Source of the DNA: CAADGU01 sp964581605
GTDB lineage: Bacteria > Chloroflexota > Anaerolineae > Promineifilales > Promineifilaceae
Reading direction: 5' to 3'
Assembly: GCA_964581605.1 (NCBI GenBank)
Contig: CAZOPF010000042.1
Span: 1 to 45,278 of the forward strand
DNA length: 45,278 nt
A program made the position numbers and the translations under genes. Of this stretch, positions 38,969 to 45,278 are shown in pieces. Numbering within the stretch: the stretch's first letter is position 1; each line of letters starts with the position of its first letter. The notes beneath the pieces are model-generated. The model ran no database searches and had not been told where the DNA came from. It saw nothing but the letters and a program-made list of their open reading frames with translations.

Positions 38969-39004
38969 ACAATACCCCTTTCATTCATTTGAAAGGGGTA
39001 TTGT
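38969..39004 (-). promoter_or_regulatory. Perfect hairpin covering the Shine-Dalgarno of the HAD gene
   Basis: acaataccccttt (38969-38981) and aaaggggtattgt (38992-39004) form a 13-bp perfect stem with a 10-base loop. Read on the minus strand, the 3' arm contains the aaagggg ribosome-binding site and ends one base before the ATG. The structure could shut off translation or be a translational switch. Confidence 0.55.
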
Positions 39005-39035
39005 AACGGGTACGGCCGTGTCCGGCACATGCTTT

Positions 39036-39071
39036 AAGACCCTAAGGGTTTCCAAAAACCCTTAGGGTCTT
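39036..39071. repeat. Palindromic hairpin, copy 2 (ccctaagggttt / aaaccctta)
   Basis: A perfect 16-bp stem, aagaccctaagggttt and aaacccttagggtctt, with a short loop. It shares its core with 21883-21916 although the outer bases differ. It lies downstream of the metalloprotease gene on the minus strand. Confidence 0.8.
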
Positions 39072-39093
39072 TACGACTGACGGTCTTTACGAC

Positions 39094-42000
39094 TTACCGA
39101 ACCACCACCGGCAAGAAGATGTTGTAAATGCCGTCTGGGTTTGGTCCCCAGATGGGGTTCACACCAACAGTGAGCATCACCGGCAACTCCAGCGTCTGTC
39201 CGTTGTCGCCGCTGATGGTCAACATCGTTTCCATGGGTACACCTTCAGGAACCAGGGTGGGATCGGCCGTTAGCGTCAGCGTGTTCGGTGTGCTGCCGCT
39301 AGTGGCGCTGAGCGTCAGCCAGTTTGCATTTTCGCTGGCCGTCCAGTTCAATGTGCCCGTGCCGATATTGCTGATGGTCAATATGGCTTGTTGGGGCAAT
39401 ACCGTACCTGCCGCCACCTGCCAACCGGTCTGATCCGGTCCCACGCCCAACAGCGGGCCGGGGTAATCAAGATCATCATTCACAATCACCGTCACACTCT
39501 TGATGCTCAACTGCCCCTGGCTGTTAGTGACGCGCAGGCTGACTACATTCTCACCCACCGGTAACAAATAGGCGGTGTAGAAGGGGCCAGTCATCAGCGT
39601 GGGTGAGCCGTTCACATACCAATCGAGGTTGGCGTCGGGCACGTGTCCTTGCAAATCTTCGACTTCCGCGACAAAGTTTACGGCCGTGCCATACGTCACC
39701 TCCAGCCCATCCTGCGGCGTCAATATGGTGATAGTCGGCGGCTTATTCGCCATCGTAAAGTTGGCGCTCTCCGCTTCCGCCAGGCGCGTGCCATCATTGG
39801 CCGTCACCCGGAAACGCGCCTGTGTGCTGCCGCCCATCTGGTTGGTGTCTAGCTGCACACTCGTGGTCGTCAGCGCCAGGGCATAGGCGGTGTATGTTGC
39901 CCCGTTGTCATCCGTGTAATACACATCAAACATCAGCGGGTCGCCGTCCGCGTCACTGGCCTGCCATTGCAGCGTGACCGTACCCGTCACCGGGTTGGTT
40001 GCCCCGACCAGTTGCACATTGCTGATAGTCGGCGCGTTGGCGCTGATCTGGTGTGTGCCCAGCACCAGCCCATCACTGATGCGCGACAACTCAACGCTGG
40101 TGGTGCTGAGCGGGAAGGGGACAACTACGGCAAAACCGAGGTTAGATGGATTGGCATCACTGGCATCGCCGTCAAAGTCATAACTTGCCAGTTGGTTACC
40201 ACCACTACCCAACAGCCGCATCCGGTACGCGCCGCCAACCGGTGGTGTATACGGGCCAGGGCTGTCCCACAAGCCCACCACCTGGAAGTTGGCTACATCG
40301 GAATCATCATAGATTGTGCCAAACAGGGCGATAGTGTCTGTGCCGGCCCGGACGGGTTGCGGTTTAGCCGTTTCCGGCGCGAGTTGTTGCGTACTCAGGA
40401 AGTCATAGATACCTTCGTAGGTGTAATCGCTGATCCACTGCCGGTCGCAGTAGCTCATCATATCCCGCCATTGGCTGTTGGGGTATACACGCGGCGTTAG
40501 CACACTGTTCAGCCCAATGTCACCCACATCAAAGCCCCACATGCTGCCCGTGCCAATGGCGGCATTGGCATAGGGGTAGTTGGGGTCGCTGGCGCTGTGG
40601 CCGCAGGAGTTACCTTGTGACGGATGGGCGCGGCCAGCGTTATGCCCCACCTCATGCCCCATATACCAGTCGCCATAGCTGCCATCATTGTCCCATCCCC
40701 AGGTGCCTGTACCGGTTGGCCCGGCGGAGACGTTGCCGGTGGCAAAACCGCGCGGGAAGGGCAGTGACGGCTCTTCCCAGATCATGCTATAAATCATCTC
40801 TTCATTGGGAATGCCTTCGGTGGCCCGCAGCCATTGGGCGCAGTTGTTGGTGTAGGTGGCGGCGCAAAATTCGCGGTCTTCTTCGGGAATGTCCAGGCAG
40901 AAGTCAGAAGTGCGCAGGACATGGTCGCCCAGGTTAGGGTCATTGATGGTGCGCACTTTCAGGCGGAAGCCGGGATCGGGTGATTCATAACCGCCAGGTG
41001 TGCTGGCCAGGGGATAGACGCGGCGTATCCAGGAACGCGCCTGGTTCACATCCTGCCAGGTACCGGGCTGGTAATAGTCGCCATCTACGGTGTAACCCCA
41101 GACGAGCAGGTGGGTGCGTAAAGTGGGCGAGGTGCGCAGGGTGAAGGTGCTGGTATTCAAGTTGTTGTTGGTGAAGTTGGGTTCGGGGGGGATTTGGGTG
41201 TAATTGACCTGGGCGCGCAGGCGCAACGTGGTGTCGTCAACCCAGTCGTTGGGCAGTTCAAAATAGAAAGCGTGGTTGAAGTTGGCCCGGTCGGGAGTGT
41301 TGGGGACGGTGAGATGGTGCGTGCCGCTGCTGGGCGCGAGGGGGCCATCTATGATAAAACCGAGGCTGTTGATGCGGTAGAGACGGGCGCTAACGCCAGG
41401 TACGTTTTGCCCGGCGGCGTCTACGAAGACACGCACACCGGTGCGTTTATCACGTATGAGTTGGATAGTGTCGTTGAGGTCCTGGATGGATTGGGTGACT
41501 TCGATGTCGGTGATGGCGATGTCAATGCTGGGGATGGCGGCGGCATCGCGGGGCAGCCGTTTGAGCGCGCCCTGGTCGTGCCAGAAGAGGTAGTCGTTGT
41601 TGGGGCCGCCCAGGGTCAGGTCGAATGTGTTGCTGCCAAAGAGGTTGTCGCTAATGAAGTAGAGGAGGTCGGGCGTACCGAACACGGCCGTGCGGTTGAT
41701 GCGATACAGCCCGTAGTTGTAGACACAGAAGGGGCTGCAACCGGCTTCCCGCTGCTCGTAAAAGTAAATGCGGCTGCTGTCTACCGTCATTTCGACGACG
41801 GATGCGCCGGTAACGGGGCTGTCGTAGATGACGGAGCCGAAAGTTTGGGTGTCTACGTTGTAGCGGCGGATTTGTTCACCCTGGGCAACAAAGACGTATT
41901 CGGTGCTGGGGCAGGGGCCGCCAGGTGGGCACAGGCTGTTTTCGGCGATGTAACCGGTGACGCCGGTGTCAATTCCATCCCCACCGCCGCCGCTGTTGTA

Positions 42001-42660
42001 GGCAATTTTGAGGAAACCGCCCTGGTTCCAGTAGACATACTCATCGGTGACTTGCAGATCACGAGAGGGGCCGCCAAGCTGCACGGCCGTGACAATGGTT
42101 GACGCTGTGCCGGTTGTTTTGTTCACCCGGATGATGCCGTAGGCGTTGTCCATCAGGTAGACATAGTCGCCGCGTTCTTCAATTTCATCGGCCAGGGCCT
42201 GTCCGCTATAAACCAGTTCAGGTGCATCACCGACGTTTGCTTCGACGGAGAGCCTGACCAGCCCATTTTCGGCATTGCTCATCCAGTACAGATAGTCGTC
42301 ATCAGCAGCCACGTTAGACAGTAACTCTGGACTCCAATCGCCGCAGTAGGGGCTGGGTTCATCGTGGGCGAAAACGGTGCGGGTGATGCCACCGGTGGTG
42401 GCGATGCGGGCGATTTCTTCCAATCGCCAGCCGCCACCTTCGATGCTAGTGGGGGTGCAGCTCAGGGTGTACCACCACCAGACTTTGGCGTTTTGCACGG
42501 TGCTTGCGGCCGCGTTTTCAGGAACGAGGATGGTGGGTGTATCACCGCCGGCTGTGACTTGCTCCTGGGCGGTGGCGTTTGTCGAGAGATAGGCAGCCAC
42601 CGGCAGCAGTAAAGCTAAAAATAGCAATAAGGGGAAATACTTTTTAACTTGTGTTTTCAT
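39094..42660 (-). CDS. Large secreted zinc metalloprotease with beta-propeller, Ig-like and BACON-like domains
   Basis: An 1188-residue exported protein. A signal peptide (about 1-31, ending NATAQ) is followed by a region of YLYWMSN-type strand repeats suggesting a beta-propeller (about 50-380), then a CARDB-like part (about 385-515) and a catalytic region with GHEVGHNAGRAH (about 668-679), a metzincin-type zinc site (HExxHxxGxxH). Two Ig/fibronectin-like domains (about 880-1070), a BACON-like domain (about 1075-1165) and a C-terminal tail IYNIFLPVVVR follow; short tails of this sort are seen on surface proteins of Chloroflexota. Shine-Dalgarno aaggaaggt precedes the ATG. Octamer ACGGCCGT density is low here (three in 3.6 kb). 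The target protein is unknown. Confidence 0.85.
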   Translation of the reverse strand: MKTQVKKYFPLLLFLALLLPVAAYLSTNATAQEQVTAGGDTPTILVPENAAASTVQNAKVWWWYTLSCTPTSIEGGGWRLEEIARIATTGGITRTVFAHDEPSPYCGDWSPELLSNVAADDDYLYWMSNAENGLVRLSVEANVGDAPELVYSGQALADEIEERGDYVYLMDNAYGIIRVNKTTGTASTIVTAVQLGGPSRDLQVTDEYVYWNQGGFLKIAYNSGGGGDGIDTGVTGYIAENSLCPPGGPCPSTEYVFVAQGEQIRRYNVDTQTFGSVIYDSPVTGASVVEMTVDSSRIYFYEQREAGCSPFCVYNYGLYRINRTAVFGTPDLLYFISDNLFGSNTFDLTLGGPNNDYLFWHDQGALKRLPRDAAAIPSIDIAITDIEVTQSIQDLNDTIQLIRDKRTGVRVFVDAAGQNVPGVSARLYRINSLGFIIDGPLAPSSGTHHLTVPNTPDRANFNHAFYFELPNDWVDDTTLRLRAQVNYTQIPPEPNFTNNNLNTSTFTLRTSPTLRTHLLVWGYTVDGDYYQPGTWQDVNQARSWIRRVYPLASTPGGYESPDPGFRLKVRTINDPNLGDHVLRTSDFCLDIPEEDREFCAATYTNNCAQWLRATEGIPNEEMIYSMIWEEPSLPFPRGFATGNVSAGPTGTGTWGWDNDGSYGDWYMGHEVGHNAGRAHPSQGNSCGHSASDPNYPYANAAIGTGSMWGFDVGDIGLNSVLTPRVYPNSQWRDMMSYCDRQWISDYTYEGIYDFLSTQQLAPETAKPQPVRAGTDTIALFGTIYDDSDVANFQVVGLWDSPGPYTPPVGGAYRMRLLGSGGNQLASYDFDGDASDANPSNLGFAVVVPFPLSTTSVELSRISDGLVLGTHQISANAPTISNVQLVGATNPVTGTVTLQWQASDADGDPLMFDVYYTDDNGATYTAYALALTTTSVQLDTNQMGGSTQARFRVTANDGTRLAEAESANFTMANKPPTITILTPQDGLEVTYGTAVNFVAEVEDLQGHVPDANLDWYVNGSPTLMTGPFYTAYLLPVGENVVSLRVTNSQGQLSIKSVTVIVNDDLDYPGPLLGVGPDQTGWQVAAGTVLPQQAILTISNIGTGTLNWTASENANWLTLSATSGSTPNTLTLTADPTLVPEGVPMETMLTISGDNGQTLELPVMLTVGVNPIWGPNPDGIYNIFLPVVVR

Positions 42661-42731
42661 GTTTACCTTCCTTTTTGTTAATAACGGCTTGGTTCAGAAA
42701 TCCAAGAAATCAGCCTGGCACTTTGTAGGAT

Positions 42732-42772
42732 GATTTGGCAAATCGTTCTCTGGACGATTTGTCAAATCGTTC
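42732..42772. promoter_or_regulatory. Tandem palindromes upstream of the metalloprotease
   Basis: gatttggcaaatcgttc (42732-42748) and gatttgtcaaatcgttc (42756-42772) are direct repeats with a 24-base period, and each contains the palindrome gatttg-N-caaatc. They lie 70-110 bases before the metalloprotease start, a fitting place for two bound dimers. The rest of the 313-base gap 42661-42973 holds two ACGGCCGT copies and no gene. Confidence 0.5.
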
Positions 42773-42973
42773 CACAATTTGTAAAGGACAACTTCCGCTT
42801 TATGAACCATGCCTTAATAACTAACTCGCGCTCAGCCAGGATCATAAGCGACGGCCGTCCGCATTCCGTCCGAAAACTGTCTGTTGCATGATAATACGGC
42901 CGTGCAACCATTATTTGAGTGTAGTAAAAGGGGTAGGAACTGTTGCTTGCTCTTTTGGCGGGAGCGGGGAAGG

Positions 42974-43600
42974 TCAGGGCAGTAATTCTTTGACGGGGAT
43001 ATGGGCCAGGGTACGGCCGTCAATGACTACCGCTACCTCTTCTTCTGGCCCCAAAATCTGCTGCTCCCCGTAATCTGGTCTGACCGCTGGGCCAGAAGGC
43101 TGGCTGAACACCTCAAGCTGATTGTCTACCAGATTGATAATCCAATAAACAGGTATCCCCGCCGCCGCGTAAATCCGTTTTTTCAAGTTGCGATCCCGGC
43201 GCAAGGTAGAATCGGCCACTTCAACAACCAGGGCCGTATCTTGTGGGCCTGGCTTTTGCTTCAAATAATCGCGCCGGTTGCCCCGAATCACCGCCGCATC
43301 TGGCTCCGGCTCACTATCAGCCGTCGTAACCGGCCCTTGTATGTTCACGAACCACCCTGGCGGCAGGACTTCTCGCAGAATATCTTGCAAAACCTGAGAT
43401 GAGAAAAGATGAGGCGCATCTTGAGGCATTTTCGTAACTAACCATCCCTCCAATAGTTCAATGGGGTCATCCTCTGTCAGAACGCCGCTTTGAATCATGG
43501 CATGATATTGTTCTACACTCAGGCGAAAAATGGGGTATTCGGGTACGGCCGTATCACTTGCCATTTCAACAGATGGGACTAAATTTGCCACAGCCATCAT
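42974..43600 (-). CDS. Uma2-family (DUF820) putative nuclease
   Basis: A 208-residue Uma2-family protein. The restriction-endonuclease-like core shows EPDAAVIRG, the ALVVEVADSTLRRDRNLKK segment and the typical IYAAAGIPVYWIINL. Members are numerous in Chloroflexota and cyanobacteria; most have no proven function and many are thought to be mobile or selfish nucleases. A PD-(D/E)XK-type active site (Asp in EPD, Glu in VEV, Lys in LKK) appears intact. Shine-Dalgarno aaggag lies upstream. It stands alone between the metalloprotease and oxidoreductase genes. Confidence 0.9.
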   Translation of the reverse strand: MMAVANLVPSVEMASDTAVPEYPIFRLSVEQYHAMIQSGVLTEDDPIELLEGWLVTKMPQDAPHLFSSQVLQDILREVLPPGWFVNIQGPVTTADSEPEPDAAVIRGNRRDYLKQKPGPQDTALVVEVADSTLRRDRNLKKRIYAAAGIPVYWIINLVDNQLEVFSQPSGPAVRPDYGEQQILGPEEEVAVVIDGRTLAHIPVKELLP

Positions 43601-43629
43601 CGCACTCCTTTCTTGCCATACATTTCATG

Positions 43630-45207
43630 TTACCGTGCCGAGTATAACACGGTCTGCGCTGCGTTGTAACCGGGCGCGCCGGTGACGCCGCCGCCGGGGT
43701 GTGCGCCCGCGCCGCAGAGGTAGAGGTTGGCAATGGGGGTGCGGTATTGTCCCCAACCAGCTACCGGGCGCATCACCAGCAGTTGATCCAGGCTCATCTG
43801 GCCGTGGAAGATGCTGCCTTCGGGCAGGCTGTAGGTGTGTTCGTAGTCGGCGGGGGTGATGAGGAGCGGGGGGGCGGAGGAGCGGAGGGGCAGAGGGGAG
43901 GGGAGAAGGAGGGGGGTGAGGGTGTGGAGGACGGCCGTGACCAACCCCTCTCGTTCATTCTCCCAGTTGCTATCCGCCAGACAGTAAGGCGCGTAGCGAA
44001 TGGTAACGGCGAGCAGATGTTTGCCGGGCGGGGCCAGTGTCGGGTCGGTGAGGGTGGGGATGCCCATATCCAGCACGGGGTGGGGGGAGTAACGGCCGTG
44101 TTTGGCCGCATCATACGCTTTTTCGATGTAGGCCAGGGAGGGGGCGTGGCGGATACGGCCGTGCAGCTGCCCCTCATCCGTCTGCCCCACAAACTGGGGT
44201 AATTCATCCAGCGCCAGCAGCAATTTGGCCGTGCTGCCCCGGTAAATGATGTTGCGTGCCGCCCGCATAAAACGGGGTTCTAGCTGCTGCGGCCCCACAA
44301 ACTCAAAAAAGGTATGGCGCGGGCTGGCACTGGAAAGGATCACGTTGGCCGGAATCTGGTCGCCATTTTCCAGTAGCACAGCTATCGCCTGCCCGTTGTC
44401 TACCTGAATTCGAGCCACACCCGCCCCGGTGCGAATCTCGGCCCCGTTTTGGCGGGCCGCGCTGGCCAACGCTTCCGACAGTGCGCCCATGCCACCGGCC
44501 ACTGCCCGCTGCGCCAGGAAGCCATTGCTGTGCTGGTACAAAAATTGCAGCGTGGTGCCCGCCGACCAGGGGCCTTGCATCGTGCCGGTGATGCCATCCA
44601 CCGCCAGCGCCCCCTTCAGCGCGTCCGATTCAAACCATTCGTCCAGATATTCGCGCAGCGGCATGGGCAGCACGCGCATAAATTCCATCATCGCCGCGCC
44701 GCCCATGCGCCGCAGTTTCAAGCCCACGCCGCCCCACCCAACCAGTTCACCCAGGTGCGGCTCGCCCAGGTTGGGTGGGGTGTGCAGGAGCATGTCGCGC
44801 AGCACGGCCGTGAACCCATTCACCTGCGCCACAAAATCGGGATAACGCTCGGCGTCCCGCTGGCTAAAGGCGGCGATGGCCTGCTGGCTTTTGGCGATGT
44901 CGCGGTAGAGGGTCAAGGCTGGCCCATCCACCTGCGGCGCAAAAATCGCCACCTCCGATTGGCGGAATTCCAACCCGTGCATCTTCAAAAATAGCTCCTT
45001 GACAATGCTGTCCTGGAACATGCCGGCGTCTTCCGCGCCCGTGTTCGCGTGGAAGCCGGGCCAGATTTCCTCCGTCGCCGCCGCCCCGCCCAGCACCTCC
45101 CGCTTTTCCAGCACCAGCACCGATTTGCCCGCCTTGGCCAGATACGCGGCCGCCGTCAACCCATTATGCCCCCCGCCGATGATGATAATGTTGTATTGTT
45201 TTTTCAT
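43630..45207 (-). CDS. Phytoene-desaturase-like FAD oxidoreductase (PYROXD2-like)
   Basis: A 525-residue flavoprotein of the COG1233 group. The N-terminal FAD motif is IIIGGGHNGLTAAAYLAKAG with VLVLEKREVLGGAA, and the C-terminal FAD-binding stretch is NLYLCGAGAHPGGGVTGAPG, as in PYROXD2-type proteins. Substrates of this branch are poorly known; it is unlikely to be a carotenoid enzyme because no crt genes are near. The start at 45207 (MKKQYNIII) is chosen because upstream codons come from the taattggg repeat; no Shine-Dalgarno is visible. A proline/leucine-rich stretch (about residue 440) varies in the dead copy at 37868-38070. Confidence 0.9.
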   Translation of the reverse strand: MKKQYNIIIIGGGHNGLTAAAYLAKAGKSVLVLEKREVLGGAAATEEIWPGFHANTGAEDAGMFQDSIVKELFLKMHGLEFRQSEVAIFAPQVDGPALTLYRDIAKSQQAIAAFSQRDAERYPDFVAQVNGFTAVLRDMLLHTPPNLGEPHLGELVGWGGVGLKLRRMGGAAMMEFMRVLPMPLREYLDEWFESDALKGALAVDGITGTMQGPWSAGTTLQFLYQHSNGFLAQRAVAGGMGALSEALASAARQNGAEIRTGAGVARIQVDNGQAIAVLLENGDQIPANVILSSASPRHTFFEFVGPQQLEPRFMRAARNIIYRGSTAKLLLALDELPQFVGQTDEGQLHGRIRHAPSLAYIEKAYDAAKHGRYSPHPVLDMGIPTLTDPTLAPPGKHLLAVTIRYAPYCLADSNWENEREGLVTAVLHTLTPLLLPSPLPLRSSAPPLLITPADYEHTYSLPEGSIFHGQMSLDQLLVMRPVAGWGQYRTPIANLYLCGAGAHPGGGVTGAPGYNAAQTVLYSAR

Positions 45208-45278
45208 AGTAATTGGGGAATGGGTAATTGGGTAATTGGGTAATTGCGTAATTACCCAATTACCCAATTACTCAATTA
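45208..45278. repeat. Period-8 tandem arms forming a hairpin (ggtaattg / caattacc)
   Basis: The left arm repeats ggtaattg and the right arm repeats aattaccc; the window ends inside it. It lies directly upstream of the oxidoreductase start and carries no visible Shine-Dalgarno. Confidence 0.8.

Larger units (their letters stand above)
217..44810. repeat. Highly iterated palindromic octamer ACGGCCGT (about 95 copies)
   Basis: I counted by eye about 95 perfect copies of ACGGCCGT, from 217-224 to about 44803-44810, roughly one per 470 bases. At about 56% GC and independent bases, about one copy would be expected. Copies occur in coding sequence in all three phases, read as T-A-V, as (N/D/H/Y)-G-R, or as R-P, and also in intergenic DNA (for example near 16444, 18620, 22467, 39012, 42850 and 42896). 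Eight copies lie inside hypF alone. Near-matches that keep CGGCCGT but change the first base are far fewer, so the full octamer is the unit. It resembles HIP1 (GCGATCGC) of cyanobacteria in style, not in sequence. Confidence 0.9.

Noticed and set aside
41194..42102. A 302-codon plus-strand frame opposite the metalloprotease
   Set aside because: Low-complexity Val/Gly/Asp composition typical of antisense shadows; no start signal.
20580..45278. CRISPR array
   Set aside because: Tandem units are 7-8 bases with no spacers, and no cas genes are present.

Overview
The window looks like a metagenome-assembled scaffold (it holds one 100-N gap) from a bacterium of the Chloroflexota, probably Anaerolineae or a close relative. 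That is inference from protein style: the lipoprotein spacer built of VEVTRVVE/VPVEV units, a secreted protein ending in IFLPVVVR, orphan PAS/GAF histidine kinases, and gene boundaries filled with short tandem or inverted repeats. No rRNA or tRNA is visible, so the placement is not proven.

Layout. 61-9022 is mostly minus-strand housekeeping and accessory genes: a membrane histidine kinase, an ABC exporter (plus strand), a 32-residue membrane peptide, an unknown protein, a HAD phosphatase, a DapA-family aldolase, a class III aminotransferase and ClpS. 9443-22209 is a plus-strand respiratory block. It encodes four multiheme c-type cytochromes with 8, 14, 10 and 8 CXXCH motifs (40 in all), a cytochrome b561/FdnI-like membrane protein, a Tat-exported protein with four [4Fe-4S] sites, an NrfD/PsrC-type quinone-interacting protein, a DUF1269-like protein and a second histidine kinase. 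22617-29431 encodes a cytosolic heterodisulfide-reductase-like/[NiFe]-hydrogenase complex in the order hdrC-hdrB-hdrA-mvhD-mvhG-mvhA (group 3c type). 29497-37745 holds a lipoprotein, the hydrogenase maturation endopeptidase, a stand-alone cyclic-nucleotide-binding domain, a minus-strand BrnT/CopG toxin-antitoxin pair and a full hypABFCDE set. 37868-45207 is again minus strand: a scrambled pseudogene, a HAD hydrolase, a large secreted zinc metalloprotease, a Uma2-family protein and a PYROXD2-like FAD oxidoreductase.

How the genes may work together (inference). The Hdr-Mvh proteins would oxidise or produce H2 in the cytoplasm and exchange electrons by flavin-based bifurcation. The neighbouring NrfD/FeS/octaheme and cytochrome b/14-heme sets look like two quinone-linked membrane modules that pass electrons to lipid-anchored surface cytochromes, so the locus could couple hydrogen metabolism to an extracytoplasmic electron acceptor or donor.

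The strongest unexplained DNA-level signal is the palindromic octamer ACGGCCGT. I counted about 95 perfect copies in 45 kb, where roughly one is expected. It occurs in all three codon phases, on genes of both strands and between genes, much like HIP1 of cyanobacteria. A second signal is a set of period-7/8 tandem and inverted repeats at most gene junctions of the hydrogenase region, three of which are inserted in frame inside hypF.
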